Below, in pieces: positions 51,139 to 59,554 of a stretch of 64,000 bases of DNA (the stretch's first letter is position 1; each line of letters opens with the position of its first letter). Source of the stretch: Microbacterium thalassium (GTDB taxonomy: Bacteria > Actinomycetota > Actinomycetes > Actinomycetales > Microbacteriaceae); NCBI RefSeq assembly GCF_014208045.1, contig NZ_JACHML010000001.1, forward strand, positions 2,914,001 through 2,978,000, in the 5' to 3' direction. A model generated the notes under the pieces. That model ran no database searches, was not told the DNA's origin, and was given only the letters and a program-made list of their open reading frames with translations. The position numbers were made by a program, and so were the translations under genes.

Positions 51139-52697
51139 CCCGAGAACGCGTCCGTCGTGATGGAGCGCGCCCGCTCGAGCGCGGGCGCGAGCTCGGCGAT
51201 CAGCCCGGGCGGGCCCGAGATGTACGCGTGGCGCGCCGCGATGTCGGGCACGACGCGCAGCAGGCCGTCGGCGTCCAGGCGCACGCCGCGCGCCCACCGC
51301 CAGTGCGGGGGCAGATCCGCCGGCTCGGTGCGCGTGAAGACGACGACCGGCACGCCGGACGCCTCGATCTCGTCGCGGTAGACGAGCTCCTCGGGCTCGG
51401 AGGCGACGTAGACCAGCACGATGTCGCGGTCCTCGCCCGCGAGCCGTGCGTGGCGCAGCTGGGAGACGAACGGCGTCACGCCGATCCCGGCCGCGACCAT
51501 GAGCACGGGCGCGCCGGTGCGCGTCGGCAGGAGGAAGTCGCCCCACACGCCCGTCACGGCCAGCGCCGTCCCCTCGGTGACCTGCGCGAGCGCCTTCTTG
51601 TACGAGCTCAGCGGCGCCTTGCTCGTCGACTCCTTGAACGCGACCGACACCATCGGCAGGTCCTCGGGCGCCGACGCGATGCTGAACTCCCGGCGGGTCC
51701 CCCGCGCGTCCGGGTGCCGATGCGGCACGTCGAGCTCCAGGTACTGACCCGGCGTGAACGCGAACCGGCGGCGAGCGCGGAACGTGAGCCGCCGCACGGT
51801 CGGCGACAGCTCGTCGCGCTCCGCCAGCGTCAGGCGCACCGCCGTGCGGAGGGCGAACGCGAAGGCGACGAGGTTGCCGATCAGCAGCGCGCGCTCCTGT
51901 CCGAGGCTGATGGCCCCGACCGGGATCGGCCAGCCCGCCAGCACGCCGACCACCGCGGCGACCGTCAGCTGCTGCCACCGGCGCGGCGGCAGCGTGAGCG
52001 GCTCCGAGAGCATGAACGCGCCCAGGAACAGGAACGGGCCCGACCACAGCAGGGGCCACAGGATGTCGGTCAGGCCGATCTCGACCCCCGCCGCCTGGTA
52101 CTGCGCCGAGGTCCGCAGCACGCCGACCCCGATGGCGACGACGAGGAACACCGCGATGACGCGGACCTTCTCGGTGCGCCACAGCACCGCCAGGCCCAGC
52201 ACGATCACGGGACCGGCCATCGCGGGCGTGCCGACCCACCACGACGATCCGCCCAGCGCCGGGAACACCGCTCCGAGCAGCGTCAGGGCGGTTGCGCCGA
52301 CGGCGGCCGGGTTGAAGATGTGGCGCCCGCGCCACGCCAGCACGTACTTCGACAGCGACGCCACCGCCGCGCCGATCGCGATCCCCACCAGGGCGAGCGG
52401 ATCCAGCGACGGGCGCAGCACGAACAGCAGGATCGAGGCGGTGATGATCGACGACTCGATGTGCATGTTCAGGTGCAGGATGCGGTGCGCCGCGACATCC
52501 ACGGCGACGCACACCACCGCGAGGACCGCGGCCGTGACGGCGAGTTCGAGCGGACCGGGCGCGACGAGGTCGAAGAGCGACAGCGCGAACGCGATGACGG
52601 TGAGCGAGAGGAGCGCGAGGAAGACGAGCCGGTACATCGACACCCGGCCGAGCACGCCGAACACGCGCGTCCACGCGGCCGTCAGCGAACTCAGCAC
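51132..52697 (-). CDS. RnfD/NqrB-like membrane domain fused to ferredoxin-NADP reductase domain
   Basis: A 521-aa fusion. The N-terminal half (about 20-285) has eight or so membrane helices with the FNPAAVGA stretch typical of RnfD/NqrB proteins. The C-terminal half is an FNR-type reductase: FAD-binding TPGQYLEL and RREFSIAS, the NAD(P)H-binding MVAAGIGVTPF, and the closing YISGPPGLIAEL. Electrons from NAD(P)H could pass through FAD into the membrane part. GTG 52697 has GGAG at 5 nt; an ATG at 52637 is possible. It is last in an operon with apbE and an FMN-binding lipoprotein. Confidence 0.85.
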   Translation of the reverse strand: MLSSLTAAWTRVFGVLGRVSMYRLVFLALLSLTVIAFALSLFDLVAPGPLELAVTAAVLAVVCVAVDVAAHRILHLNMHIESSIITASILLFVLRPSLDPLALVGIAIGAAVASLSKYVLAWRGRHIFNPAAVGATALTLLGAVFPALGGSSWWVGTPAMAGPVIVLGLAVLWRTEKVRVIAVFLVVAIGVGVLRTSAQYQAAGVEIGLTDILWPLLWSGPFLFLGAFMLSEPLTLPPRRWQQLTVAAVVGVLAGWPIPVGAISLGQERALLIGNLVAFAFALRTAVRLTLAERDELSPTVRRLTFRARRRFAFTPGQYLELDVPHRHPDARGTRREFSIASAPEDLPMVSVAFKESTSKAPLSSYKKALAQVTEGTALAVTGVWGDFLLPTRTGAPVLMVAAGIGVTPFVSQLRHARLAGEDRDIVLVYVASEPEELVYRDEIEASGVPVVVFTRTEPADLPPHWRWARGVRLDADGLLRVVPDIAARHAYISGPPGLIAELAPALERARSITTDAFSGY

Positions 52698-52741
52698 ACG
52701 TACTCCGGGGCGAGGGCGAGGAGGTCGGTCACGCGTCCACG

Positions 52742-53599
52742 CTATCGCGCGACGAACAGGTCGGCGTCGCAGCCCGGCGACCACTCGACGCGCCCGTCGG
52801 TCAGCATCCGCACCCACGCCACGTCCCAGCGCGCCGCCAGACGCGGCCCGCCCTCGAAGAAGAGCGCCGTCGCCGCGGCATCCGCGTGCATCGCGTCCGG
52901 CGCGACCGCCCACGTCGCCGCGACCGTCCGCACCGGCTCGCCCGTGCGCGCGTCGAGCACGTGGTGCAGCCCCGCCCCCCACGCGCGCCGATTGGCGGCC
53001 GACGCGCAGAGTGCGGCATCCGTCACGGTCCACACGCCGATCGCCCGCCGCGCGTCGAACGGATGCTCCAGGCCGATCCGCTGCGTCGTCGCCCGCACCG
53101 CGATGTCGCCGCTGGCGTCGACCACGGCCGGGCCGAGCGCGGCCGGGACGGCGGCGAGGACGAGATCGACCAGTCTGCCCTTGCCCAGCGCGCCGACGTC
53201 GATCAGCGCGGGCGGATCGACCTCGAGCAGGTCGCCCGCGACCCGCACGCCCGCGGCCGGCGGTGCCGGGCGCGCTCCGCGGTCGACGAGCGAGAGCGAG
53301 CGGTCGTACCCCCGGGAGGCCAGCGCGTCGCCGACGAGCGGATTGACGGCGCCGGCCGTCGCGTCCGACAGCTGCCCGTAGACCTCGAGCATCGCGGCGG
53401 CGTCGGCCGGAGCACGGACGGGGCCGGCTCCGGCGGCGAGCGCGGCGACGGCCGAGTCGTCACGGAACCGCGACCAGCTGCGGTCGAAGTCGGCGATCAC
53501 GGCGCGGATGCGCTCCCGGTCGTCGCCGGCGAGCGGCCGCGCGGTCTCGATCTGCCACGGCACCCCGATCGCGTCGAACCGCCAGGGGGCTGCGGGCAC
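52742..53599 (-). CDS. apbE: FAD:protein FMN transferase (ApbE)
   Basis: A 285-aa enzyme that transfers FMN from FAD to Ser/Thr residues of target flavoproteins. Family marks are FDRSWSRFRDDSAVA, DVGALGKGRLVDLV, VDASGDIAV, the HHVLDARTGEPV block and the metal-binding MHADAAATALFFEG. It is near the lower end of family length. I see no signal peptide or lipobox: the protein begins directly with the catalytic domain (AAPWRFDAIGVPW). The start is 3 bp after the stop of the FMN-binding lipoprotein gene, its obvious substrate. Confidence 0.93.
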   Translation of the reverse strand: MPAAPWRFDAIGVPWQIETARPLAGDDRERIRAVIADFDRSWSRFRDDSAVAALAAGAGPVRAPADAAAMLEVYGQLSDATAGAVNPLVGDALASRGYDRSLSLVDRGARPAPPAAGVRVAGDLLEVDPPALIDVGALGKGRLVDLVLAAVPAALGPAVVDASGDIAVRATTQRIGLEHPFDARRAIGVWTVTDAALCASAANRRAWGAGLHHVLDARTGEPVRTVAATWAVAPDAMHADAAATALFFEGGPRLAARWDVAWVRMLTDGRVEWSPGCDADLFVAR

Positions 53600-53602
53600 C
53601 GC

Positions 53603-54082
53603 TCAGCTCGCCGCTTCGGCCTTGATCGCGTCGATGGCCTCGTTGAACCCCTGACTGGTGAGCGAGGACCCCGCCACGCGGGACACCGAGATCTCGTCGA
53701 TGTCGACGCCCACCACCTGGTCCGAGATGCCGCCGATGAACTCGCTCTGGTAGCGCTCGGTCTCGGCGGTCTGCGGGTCGCCGGTCACCTCGACGGCGGT
53801 GATGACATCCGCCTCGAGCGTCACCGTCACGGTGACCTGCTCCACCGTCTCGGGCGTGAGGTACGACCCGTCGGCGGTGTACGTGCCGTCGGCGTACGCC
53901 GCCTCGCCGCTGTCCGTCGCGTCGGTGGTGGTGTCCTCGGCGGTGGTGGAGTCCGCGGCCGCATCCGTCTCGGAGGACGTGCCGGTCGCGGTGCCGCAGC
54001 CGGCGAGCATGAGGGCGCCCGCGGCGCCGACGATGGCGGCGCCGACGCGGACCGGACGGGAAGACAGGGTGAGCGGGGACAT
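53603..54082 (-). CDS. FMN-binding-domain lipoprotein
   Basis: A 159-aa exported protein. Its lipoprotein signal ends in the lipobox LAGC (Cys29), followed by a disordered Thr/Asp-rich linker (30-60) and an FMN_bind domain (about 61-159: ADGTYTADGSYLTP...VTVTVTLEADVITAVEV...FIGGISDQV). The site where this family carries covalent FMN, normally Ser-Gly-Ala-Thr, reads Ala137-Gly-Ser-Ser140 here, followed by LTSQGFNEAIDAI. AGGAGG precedes ATG 54082. It heads the operon with apbE and the RnfD-like reductase. Confidence 0.9.
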   Translation of the reverse strand: MSPLTLSSRPVRVGAAIVGAAGALMLAGCGTATGTSSETDAAADSTTAEDTTTDATDSGEAAYADGTYTADGSYLTPETVEQVTVTVTLEADVITAVEVTGDPQTAETERYQSEFIGGISDQVVGVDIDEISVSRVAGSSLTSQGFNEAIDAIKAEAAS

Positions 54083-54122
54083 CGTCCTCCTCGGGATGGG
54101 TGTCGTGCAGGTCTGGGTCTCC

Positions 54123-54128
54123 ACGCTA
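54123..54128 (-). promoter_or_regulatory. -10 element of the flavin operon
   Basis: TAGCGT on the minus strand, 40 nt before the lipoprotein ATG. Confidence 0.45.
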
Positions 54129-54160
54129 GCGGCGCGGCCGGTCTCGGAGGCGTCGGGCGT

Positions 54161-56857
54161 CTATGAATCCGCCGCGAACCGCCGCCGGACCCACTTCATG
54201 CCCTCGATCACGAAGAAGACCGCGATCGACAGGCCGACGGGCGCCAGCCACGACGCCGCGTCGAGGGGGCGGGACTCGAACAGCTCGTTCATGAACGGCA
54301 GGTAGGTGTACGCCAGCTGCAGCACGATCAGCGCCAGCGCCGACCACCACACCATGGGGTTGCCGGTCAGCACGTCGCGCGTGAGGCTCGAGCGGTCCAG
54401 GAACCGGCTGTTGAACAGGAACGCCAGCTGCCCGAGCGCGAGCATCGTGATGGCCTCGGTGCGCGCGTAGTCCAGCGACGAGCCGTACGCGAGGGCTCCG
54501 TAGAACAGCCCCAGGCTCGCACCGCCGATGACGGCCGACACCGCCAGCACGAAGCCCAGCTCGCCGCCGCTGATGATCGAGCGGCGCGAGGCCCGCGGCG
54601 GCCGCAGCATGATGCCCCGCTCGGCGGGCTCGTAGGCGAGGGCGAGGGTGAGCGTGATCGCCACGACCATGTTGATCCACAGCACCTGGACGGGCGTCAG
54701 CGGCAGCGCGAGACCGAACACGACCGCGACCAGGATCACGAGCGACTGCGCGCCGTTGGTGGGCAGGATGAACACGATCGACTTGCGCAGGTTGTCGTAG
54801 ATCCGCCGGCCCTCGCGGATCGCGGAGCGGATGGTGGCGAAGTTGTCGTCGGCCAGGACGATCTCGGCCGCCTCCTTCGTCGCCTCGGTGCCCTTGATCC
54901 CCATGGCCACGCCCACGTCGGCGCGGGTCAGCGCCGGCGCGTCGTTGACGCCGTCGCCGGTCATCGCGACGACCTCGTCGTGGGACTGGAGCGCGCGCAC
55001 GATGCGGATCTTGTGCTCGGGGCTCGTGCGCGCGTACACGTCGACGTCGCGCGCGACGGCCTGCAGCTGATCCTGACTGAGCGCCTCGAGTTCGGCGCCG
55101 GTGAGCACGCGCGGCTGCTCGCCGTCGACGATCCCCATCTCGCGCGCGATCGCGACGGCCGTGCCGGCGTGGTCGCCGGTGATCATCTTCACCCGCACGC
55201 CGGCCGTGTGACAGTCCTCGATCGCCGTGACCGCCTCGGGCCGGGGCGGGTCGACGATGCCCCACACGCCCAGGAACTCCAGCTCCTCGAGGTCGTCCAT
55301 CTCGACCGCGGCGGTCCCGGGGGCCGCCGGGCGTCGCGCGGCGGCGAGCACGCGCAGCCCCTCGGCCGACAGCTCGTCGACGATCCGCATCCAGTGCTCC
55401 GGGTCGACCGCTTCGCGCCCGTCCGCGCCGCGCTGCGACGTGCTGCGGTCGAGCAGCCGGTCGGGAGCGCCCTTGACCAGGAACGCCCGCGCGCCGTCGG
55501 CGCCCTCGTTGAGGGTCGCCATGAACTTGTGCTCCGAGTCGAACGGGAGCACCGCCAGCCGGCGGCTCCCCTGGGACGACACGCCGCCCTTGGCGGCGAC
55601 GACCTTCAGCGCGCCCTCGGTCGGCTCGCCCACGAGCCTGTGCTGCTCGCCGTCGAGCACGATGTGCGCCTCGTTGCAGAGGGTCCCCACGGCGAGGACC
55701 GCCGTGACGTCCGCGCCGGGCGCGGCGCCGTCGTGACGGGTGATCGCGCCGTCGGGCGCGTACCCGAGTCCGGTGACCTCGTAGCCGCCGAGCGGCGTGA
55801 CGATGCGCCGCACCGTCATCTCGTTCCGGGTCAGCGTGCCGGTCTTGTCGGAGCACACCGTCGTGACGGCTCCGAGCGTCTCGACCGCCGTCAGCTTGCG
55901 CGTGATGGCCTTGCGCCGCGCCATCTGCTGCACGCCGATCGCCAGCGTGATGGTCACCAGCGCCGGAAGCCCCTCGGGGATGGCGGCGACCGCGAAGCCG
56001 ATGGCGGCCGACACCAGCTCGTCGAACGGCATGTCGTGCACGAAGCGGCCGATCGCCATCATGAGGGCCGCCATGCCGAGGATCACGAGCGTGAGCACCT
56101 TGGCGAAGGCGTCGAGCTGCCGCGTCAGGGGCGTCGCGAGCGAGCCCGCGCCCGACACCAGCGACTGGATGCGGCCGATCTCGGTGAGGGCTCCGGTCGA
56201 GGTGACGATGCCGCGCGCCTGCCCGGACGCGACGATGGTCCCCGAGAACGCCATCGAGTGACGATCTCCCACGCCGGCGTCGACGGCCACCGCCTCGACG
56301 TCCTTCGCGGACGGCACCGACTCGCCCGTCAGCGCGGCTTCGTCGATGCGCAGCCGGTGCGCCTCGAACAGGCGCAGGTCCGCCGGCACCTTGTCGCCGG
56401 GCGCGAGCCGGACGACGTCTCCCGGCACGAGCTCGTCGGCCGGCACGGACTTCCAGGCGCCGTCGCGGCGCACCGACGCGTCGGGCGAGAGCATGTCGCG
56501 GATGCCGGCGAGCGCGCGCTCGGCGCGACCCTCCTGCAGGAAGCCCACCAGGGCGTTGATGACGGTGACGCCGATGATGACCCAGAAGTCGAGCCAGTCG
56601 GCCATGAGCGCCTTGATCGCCGCCGCGGCGAGCAGGATGTAGATCAGCGTGTCGTTGAAATGCGCGAGGAACCGCAGCACGGCGGGCCTGCGCGGCGGCT
56701 CGGGAAGCTGATTGGGCCCCGCGATGGCGATGCGACGCTCCGCCTCGGCGCTGGTGAGGCCGCCCAGATCGGTGTCGAGATCACCGGCGACATCGACGGC
56801 GGGAGTGGCATGGGGTCGTGCAACGGTCAGTTCGGCTTCGGTGATCTCCTCGGGCAT
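54161..56857 (-). CDS. Cation-transporting P-type ATPase (P2 type)
   Basis: An 898-aa ion pump. The phosphorylated residue is Asp337 in CSDKTGTLTRNEM, the actuator motif is LTGESVPSAKD, the nucleotide-binding Lys lies in FLVKGAPDRLL, and the hinge is MTGDGVNDAPAL. Helix 4 carries AAIPEGLPALVT, the pattern of calcium or other P2-type pumps. Ten helices are expected; the C-terminal cation-ATPase region is present (about 690-890). The cation cannot be fixed; Ca2+ or a related ion is likely. GGGAGAGGG precedes the ATG. It is 42 bp downstream of prs. Confidence 0.93.
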   Translation of the reverse strand: MPEEITEAELTVARPHATPAVDVAGDLDTDLGGLTSAEAERRIAIAGPNQLPEPPRRPAVLRFLAHFNDTLIYILLAAAAIKALMADWLDFWVIIGVTVINALVGFLQEGRAERALAGIRDMLSPDASVRRDGAWKSVPADELVPGDVVRLAPGDKVPADLRLFEAHRLRIDEAALTGESVPSAKDVEAVAVDAGVGDRHSMAFSGTIVASGQARGIVTSTGALTEIGRIQSLVSGAGSLATPLTRQLDAFAKVLTLVILGMAALMMAIGRFVHDMPFDELVSAAIGFAVAAIPEGLPALVTITLAIGVQQMARRKAITRKLTAVETLGAVTTVCSDKTGTLTRNEMTVRRIVTPLGGYEVTGLGYAPDGAITRHDGAAPGADVTAVLAVGTLCNEAHIVLDGEQHRLVGEPTEGALKVVAAKGGVSSQGSRRLAVLPFDSEHKFMATLNEGADGARAFLVKGAPDRLLDRSTSQRGADGREAVDPEHWMRIVDELSAEGLRVLAAARRPAAPGTAAVEMDDLEELEFLGVWGIVDPPRPEAVTAIEDCHTAGVRVKMITGDHAGTAVAIAREMGIVDGEQPRVLTGAELEALSQDQLQAVARDVDVYARTSPEHKIRIVRALQSHDEVVAMTGDGVNDAPALTRADVGVAMGIKGTEATKEAAEIVLADDNFATIRSAIREGRRIYDNLRKSIVFILPTNGAQSLVILVAVVFGLALPLTPVQVLWINMVVAITLTLALAYEPAERGIMLRPPRASRRSIISGGELGFVLAVSAVIGGASLGLFYGALAYGSSLDYARTEAITMLALGQLAFLFNSRFLDRSSLTRDVLTGNPMVWWSALALIVLQLAYTYLPFMNELFESRPLDAASWLAPVGLSIAVFFVIEGMKWVRRRFAADS

Positions 56858-56899
56858 CCCTCTCCCTCGTGCCGCGCCGTGCCGGGCCCGTGCTCCGCG

Positions 56900-57934
56900 C
56901 TAGGCGGCGCCGTCGAACATGCTCGTGACCGAGCCGTCCTCGAACACCTCGTGGATCGCGCGGGCCAGCAGCGGCGCGATCGGGAGCACCGTCAGGGACG
57001 GGAAGCGCTTCTCCTCGGGCAGCGGGATCGAGTCGGTCACCACGACGTCGTCGATCGCCTCGCTCTGCAGCCGCTCGGTGGCGGGCGCGCTGAACACCGC
57101 GTGGGTGGCGGCGACGATGACCTTCTGGGCGCCGTTCTTCTTCAGCGCCTCGGCGGCCTTCACGATCGTCCCGCCGGTGTCGATCATGTCGTCGACGAGG
57201 AGGCACACGCGTCCCTCGACCTCACCGACGATCTCGTTGACGGTCACCTGGTTGGCGACGTTCGGGTCGCGGCGCTTGTGGATGATCGCCAGCGGGGCGC
57301 CGAGGCTGTCCGACCACGTGTCGGCGACGCGGACGCGGCCGGTGTCGGGCGAGACGACCGTGAGCTTCTCACGGTCGGCGTCGGTCAGAGTGCGCTGGAA
57401 GTACTCCAGGAGCACGGGCTTGGCGAACAGGTGGTCGACGGGGCCGTCGAAGAAGCCCTGGATCTGCGCGGCGTGGAGGTCCACGCTCATGACGCGGTCG
57501 GCGCCGGCCGTCTTGAGCAGGTCGGCGACCAGACGCGCGCTGATGGGCTCGCGACCGCGGCCCTTCTTGTCCTGACGCGAGTAGGGGAAGTACGGGGCGA
57601 CGACCGTGATGCGCTTCGCGGACGCGCGCTTGGCGGCGTCCAGCATGATCAGCATCTCCATCATCCACTCGTTGACCGGCGGGCCGAACGTCTGGACGAG
57701 GAAGATGTCGCAGCCGCGGATCGACACCTGGAAGCGCGTCAGGATCTCGCCCGACGCGAATGTGCGGTACTCGGTCGGGACCAGCTGGGTGCCCAGCTCC
57801 GCCGCGACCTCGGCGGCCAGGCCCGGATGCGAGCGGCCGGCGGCGACGACGAGCCGCTTCTTGGTCTTGGCGACCAGTCCGGGGGCGATGTCGTTCGCCT
57901 GATCGAGGTCAACCTTCTTGTTCTTGCGCCCCAT
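56900..57934 (-). CDS. prs: Ribose-phosphate diphosphokinase (PRPP synthase)
   Basis: A 344-aa enzyme that makes phosphoribosyl pyrophosphate from ribose 5-phosphate and ATP for nucleotides, histidine and tryptophan. Marks are FASGEILTRF, PYFPYSRQDKKGRGREPISA, the metal-binding VDLHAAQIQGFFD and the PRPP loop LLVDDMIDTGGTI. It is about 20-30 residues longer than the usual form because of a Lys/Asp-rich N-terminus (GRKNKKVDLDQAND). It overlaps the end of glmU by 26 nt in another frame, the usual glmU-prs order. Confidence 0.97.
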   Translation of the reverse strand: MGRKNKKVDLDQANDIAPGLVAKTKKRLVVAAGRSHPGLAAEVAAELGTQLVPTEYRTFASGEILTRFQVSIRGCDIFLVQTFGPPVNEWMMEMLIMLDAAKRASAKRITVVAPYFPYSRQDKKGRGREPISARLVADLLKTAGADRVMSVDLHAAQIQGFFDGPVDHLFAKPVLLEYFQRTLTDADREKLTVVSPDTGRVRVADTWSDSLGAPLAIIHKRRDPNVANQVTVNEIVGEVEGRVCLLVDDMIDTGGTIVKAAEALKKNGAQKVIVAATHAVFSAPATERLQSEAIDDVVVTDSIPLPEEKRFPSLTVLPIAPLLARAIHEVFEDGSVTSMFDGAA

Positions 57935-59378
57935 CGTCCGCCTTCTGTGCGGACCGAGCCGCTGCGGCCGCGTGCGCCGCGCCGGTACCCGGTCTGTTCT
58001 TCTCGACCCATCCCTCGACGTTGCGCTGGGGGGCCACGGTCAGTGCCAGGGCACCGGCGGGGACATCCTTGCGGATGACCGCCCCCGCCCCGGTCTTCGC
58101 GCCGTCTCCGATCCTAACGGGCGCGACGAAGACGTTGTGGGATCCGGAGTGGACCTCGTCGCCGATCTCGGTGCGGTGCTTGGTCAGGTCGTCGTAGTTG
58201 GCGGTGATGGCGCCCGCGCCGAGGTTGACGCCGCGCCCGATGTCGGTGTCGCCGACGTACGACAGGTGCGGCACCTTGCTGCCCTCGCCGATCGTGGAGT
58301 TCTTCGTCTCGACGAACGTGCCGATCTTGCCGTGCGCATCCAGCCGGGTTCCGGCGCGCAGGTACGACCACGGTCCGACCGTGGCGTCGTCGCCGATGAC
58401 GGCGAGGGTCGCATCGGTGCGCTTCACGGTCGCGCGCTCGCCGACCTCGCAGTCGATCAGGCTCGTGTCGGGGCCGATGACGGCGCCGGTCGCCACGGCG
58501 GTGGCGCCCAGGATGTGGGTGTTGGGAAGCACCGTGACGTCGGGCGCGAGCACGGCGTCGACGTCGATCCACGTCGTCGCGGGGTCCACCACGGTCACCC
58601 CCTCCAGCTGCCACCGGCGGACCGTGCGGGCGTTGAGGATGCGGCCGGCCTCGGACAGCTGCACGCGGTCGTTGACGCCGAGGGCGGCGCCGGCGTCCGG
58701 CGCCGCGGAGACCGCGACGGCGGCCCCGGCGGTGCGCAGCAGGCCGATGACGTCGGTGAGGTACTTCTCGCCCTGGGCGTTGTCGGTGCCCACGCGCGCC
58801 AGCTGCTCGCGCAGCGGCGCCGCGCGGAAGACGTAGACGCCCGCGTTGATCTCGCGGAGCGCGATCTCGTCGGCCGTGGCGTCCTTCTGCTCGACGATGC
58901 GCGCGACCGCGCCGTCGGCATCGCGCACCACGCGCCCGTAGCCCGACGCGTCGTCGAGCACGGCGCTCAGCACGGTGGCGGCGGCGTCCGCGGCGCGGTG
59001 GGCGGTGACCAGCGCGGCGAGGGTGTCGGCGTCCAGGAGCGGCACATCGCCGCTGAGGACCAGCACGTCGCCGCCGAAGTCTGCGATCGCGTCGAGGGCG
59101 ATCTCGACGGCGCGCCCGGTGCCGGGCACATCGTCCTGGTCGACCACGACCGCGTCGGGGGCCGCGTCGGCGATGGCGGCGGCCACCTGCTCGCGCTCGT
59201 GCCGGACGACGGCGACGACCCGCGAGGGGGCCAGGGCGCCGGCGGTGGTCAGCACGTGGCCGACCAGCTCGCGACCGCCGATGCGGTGGAGCACCTTGGG
59301 AAGCGAGGACTTCATCCGTGTGCCTGCGCCGGCGGCGAGGACGATGACGGCGAGGCCGGTGTCGGTGGTGTCGCTCAT
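57909..59378 (-). CDS. glmU: Bifunctional UDP-GlcNAc pyrophosphorylase / GlcN-1-P acetyltransferase
   Basis: A 489-aa enzyme supplying UDP-N-acetylglucosamine for peptidoglycan. The N-terminal uridylyltransferase has LAAGAGTRMKSSLPKVLH, DQDDVPGTGRAVE and LSGDVPLLD. The C-terminal left-handed beta-helix acetyltransferase has HILGATAV, VGPWSYLRAGT, FVETKNSTIGEGSKVPHLSYVGD and NYDDLTKHRTEIGD. A charged tail follows. The start ATG (59378-59376) is separated by a single base from the 3' end of tRNA-Gln, so no room exists for a normal leader. Confidence 0.97.
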   Translation of the reverse strand: MSDTTDTGLAVIVLAAGAGTRMKSSLPKVLHRIGGRELVGHVLTTAGALAPSRVVAVVRHEREQVAAAIADAAPDAVVVDQDDVPGTGRAVEIALDAIADFGGDVLVLSGDVPLLDADTLAALVTAHRAADAAATVLSAVLDDASGYGRVVRDADGAVARIVEQKDATADEIALREINAGVYVFRAAPLREQLARVGTDNAQGEKYLTDVIGLLRTAGAAVAVSAAPDAGAALGVNDRVQLSEAGRILNARTVRRWQLEGVTVVDPATTWIDVDAVLAPDVTVLPNTHILGATAVATGAVIGPDTSLIDCEVGERATVKRTDATLAVIGDDATVGPWSYLRAGTRLDAHGKIGTFVETKNSTIGEGSKVPHLSYVGDTDIGRGVNLGAGAITANYDDLTKHRTEIGDEVHSGSHNVFVAPVRIGDGAKTGAGAVIRKDVPAGALALTVAPQRNVEGWVEKNRPGTGAAHAAAAARSAQKADDGAQEQEG

Positions 59379-59379
59379 G

Positions 59380-59451
59380 CTCCGCCGCCAGGACTCGAAC
59401 CTGGACCTCACAGCTCCAAAGGCTGTCGTGCTGCCATTACACCACGGCGGA
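59380..59451 (-). tRNA. tRNA-Gln (anticodon TTG)
   Basis: A 72-nt cloverleaf on the minus strand. Acceptor TCCGCCG pairs with CGGCGGA, discriminator G. Anticodon loop CTTTGGA between ACAGC and GCTGT gives anticodon TTG, reading CAA. T arm CCAGG-TTCGAGT-CCTGG. CCA is not encoded. The glmU ATG begins two bases downstream of the discriminator. Confidence 0.96.
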
Positions 59452-59542
59452 CCGCGGCGCCTGAGGGGTGCCGCGGATCAAGTCTGCCAGGCCGGGACCG
59501 GCGGCATGGGCCGCTGCTCCCAGCATCCGCCCACCCGCACCC

Positions 59543-59548
59543 GATAAT
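59543..59548 (+). promoter_or_regulatory. -10 element, leaderless start
   Basis: GATAAT, 6 nt before the GTG of the MarR-family gene. Confidence 0.5.
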
Positions 59549-59554
59549 GGGGCT

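Noticed and set aside
51132..52697. V-G-A-T in the RnfD-like domain as a covalent FMN site
   Set aside because: It falls inside the FNPAxVG stretch that is a structural motif of RnfD/NqrB, and the Asp and Ser of the D-x-x-S-G-A-T consensus are missing.
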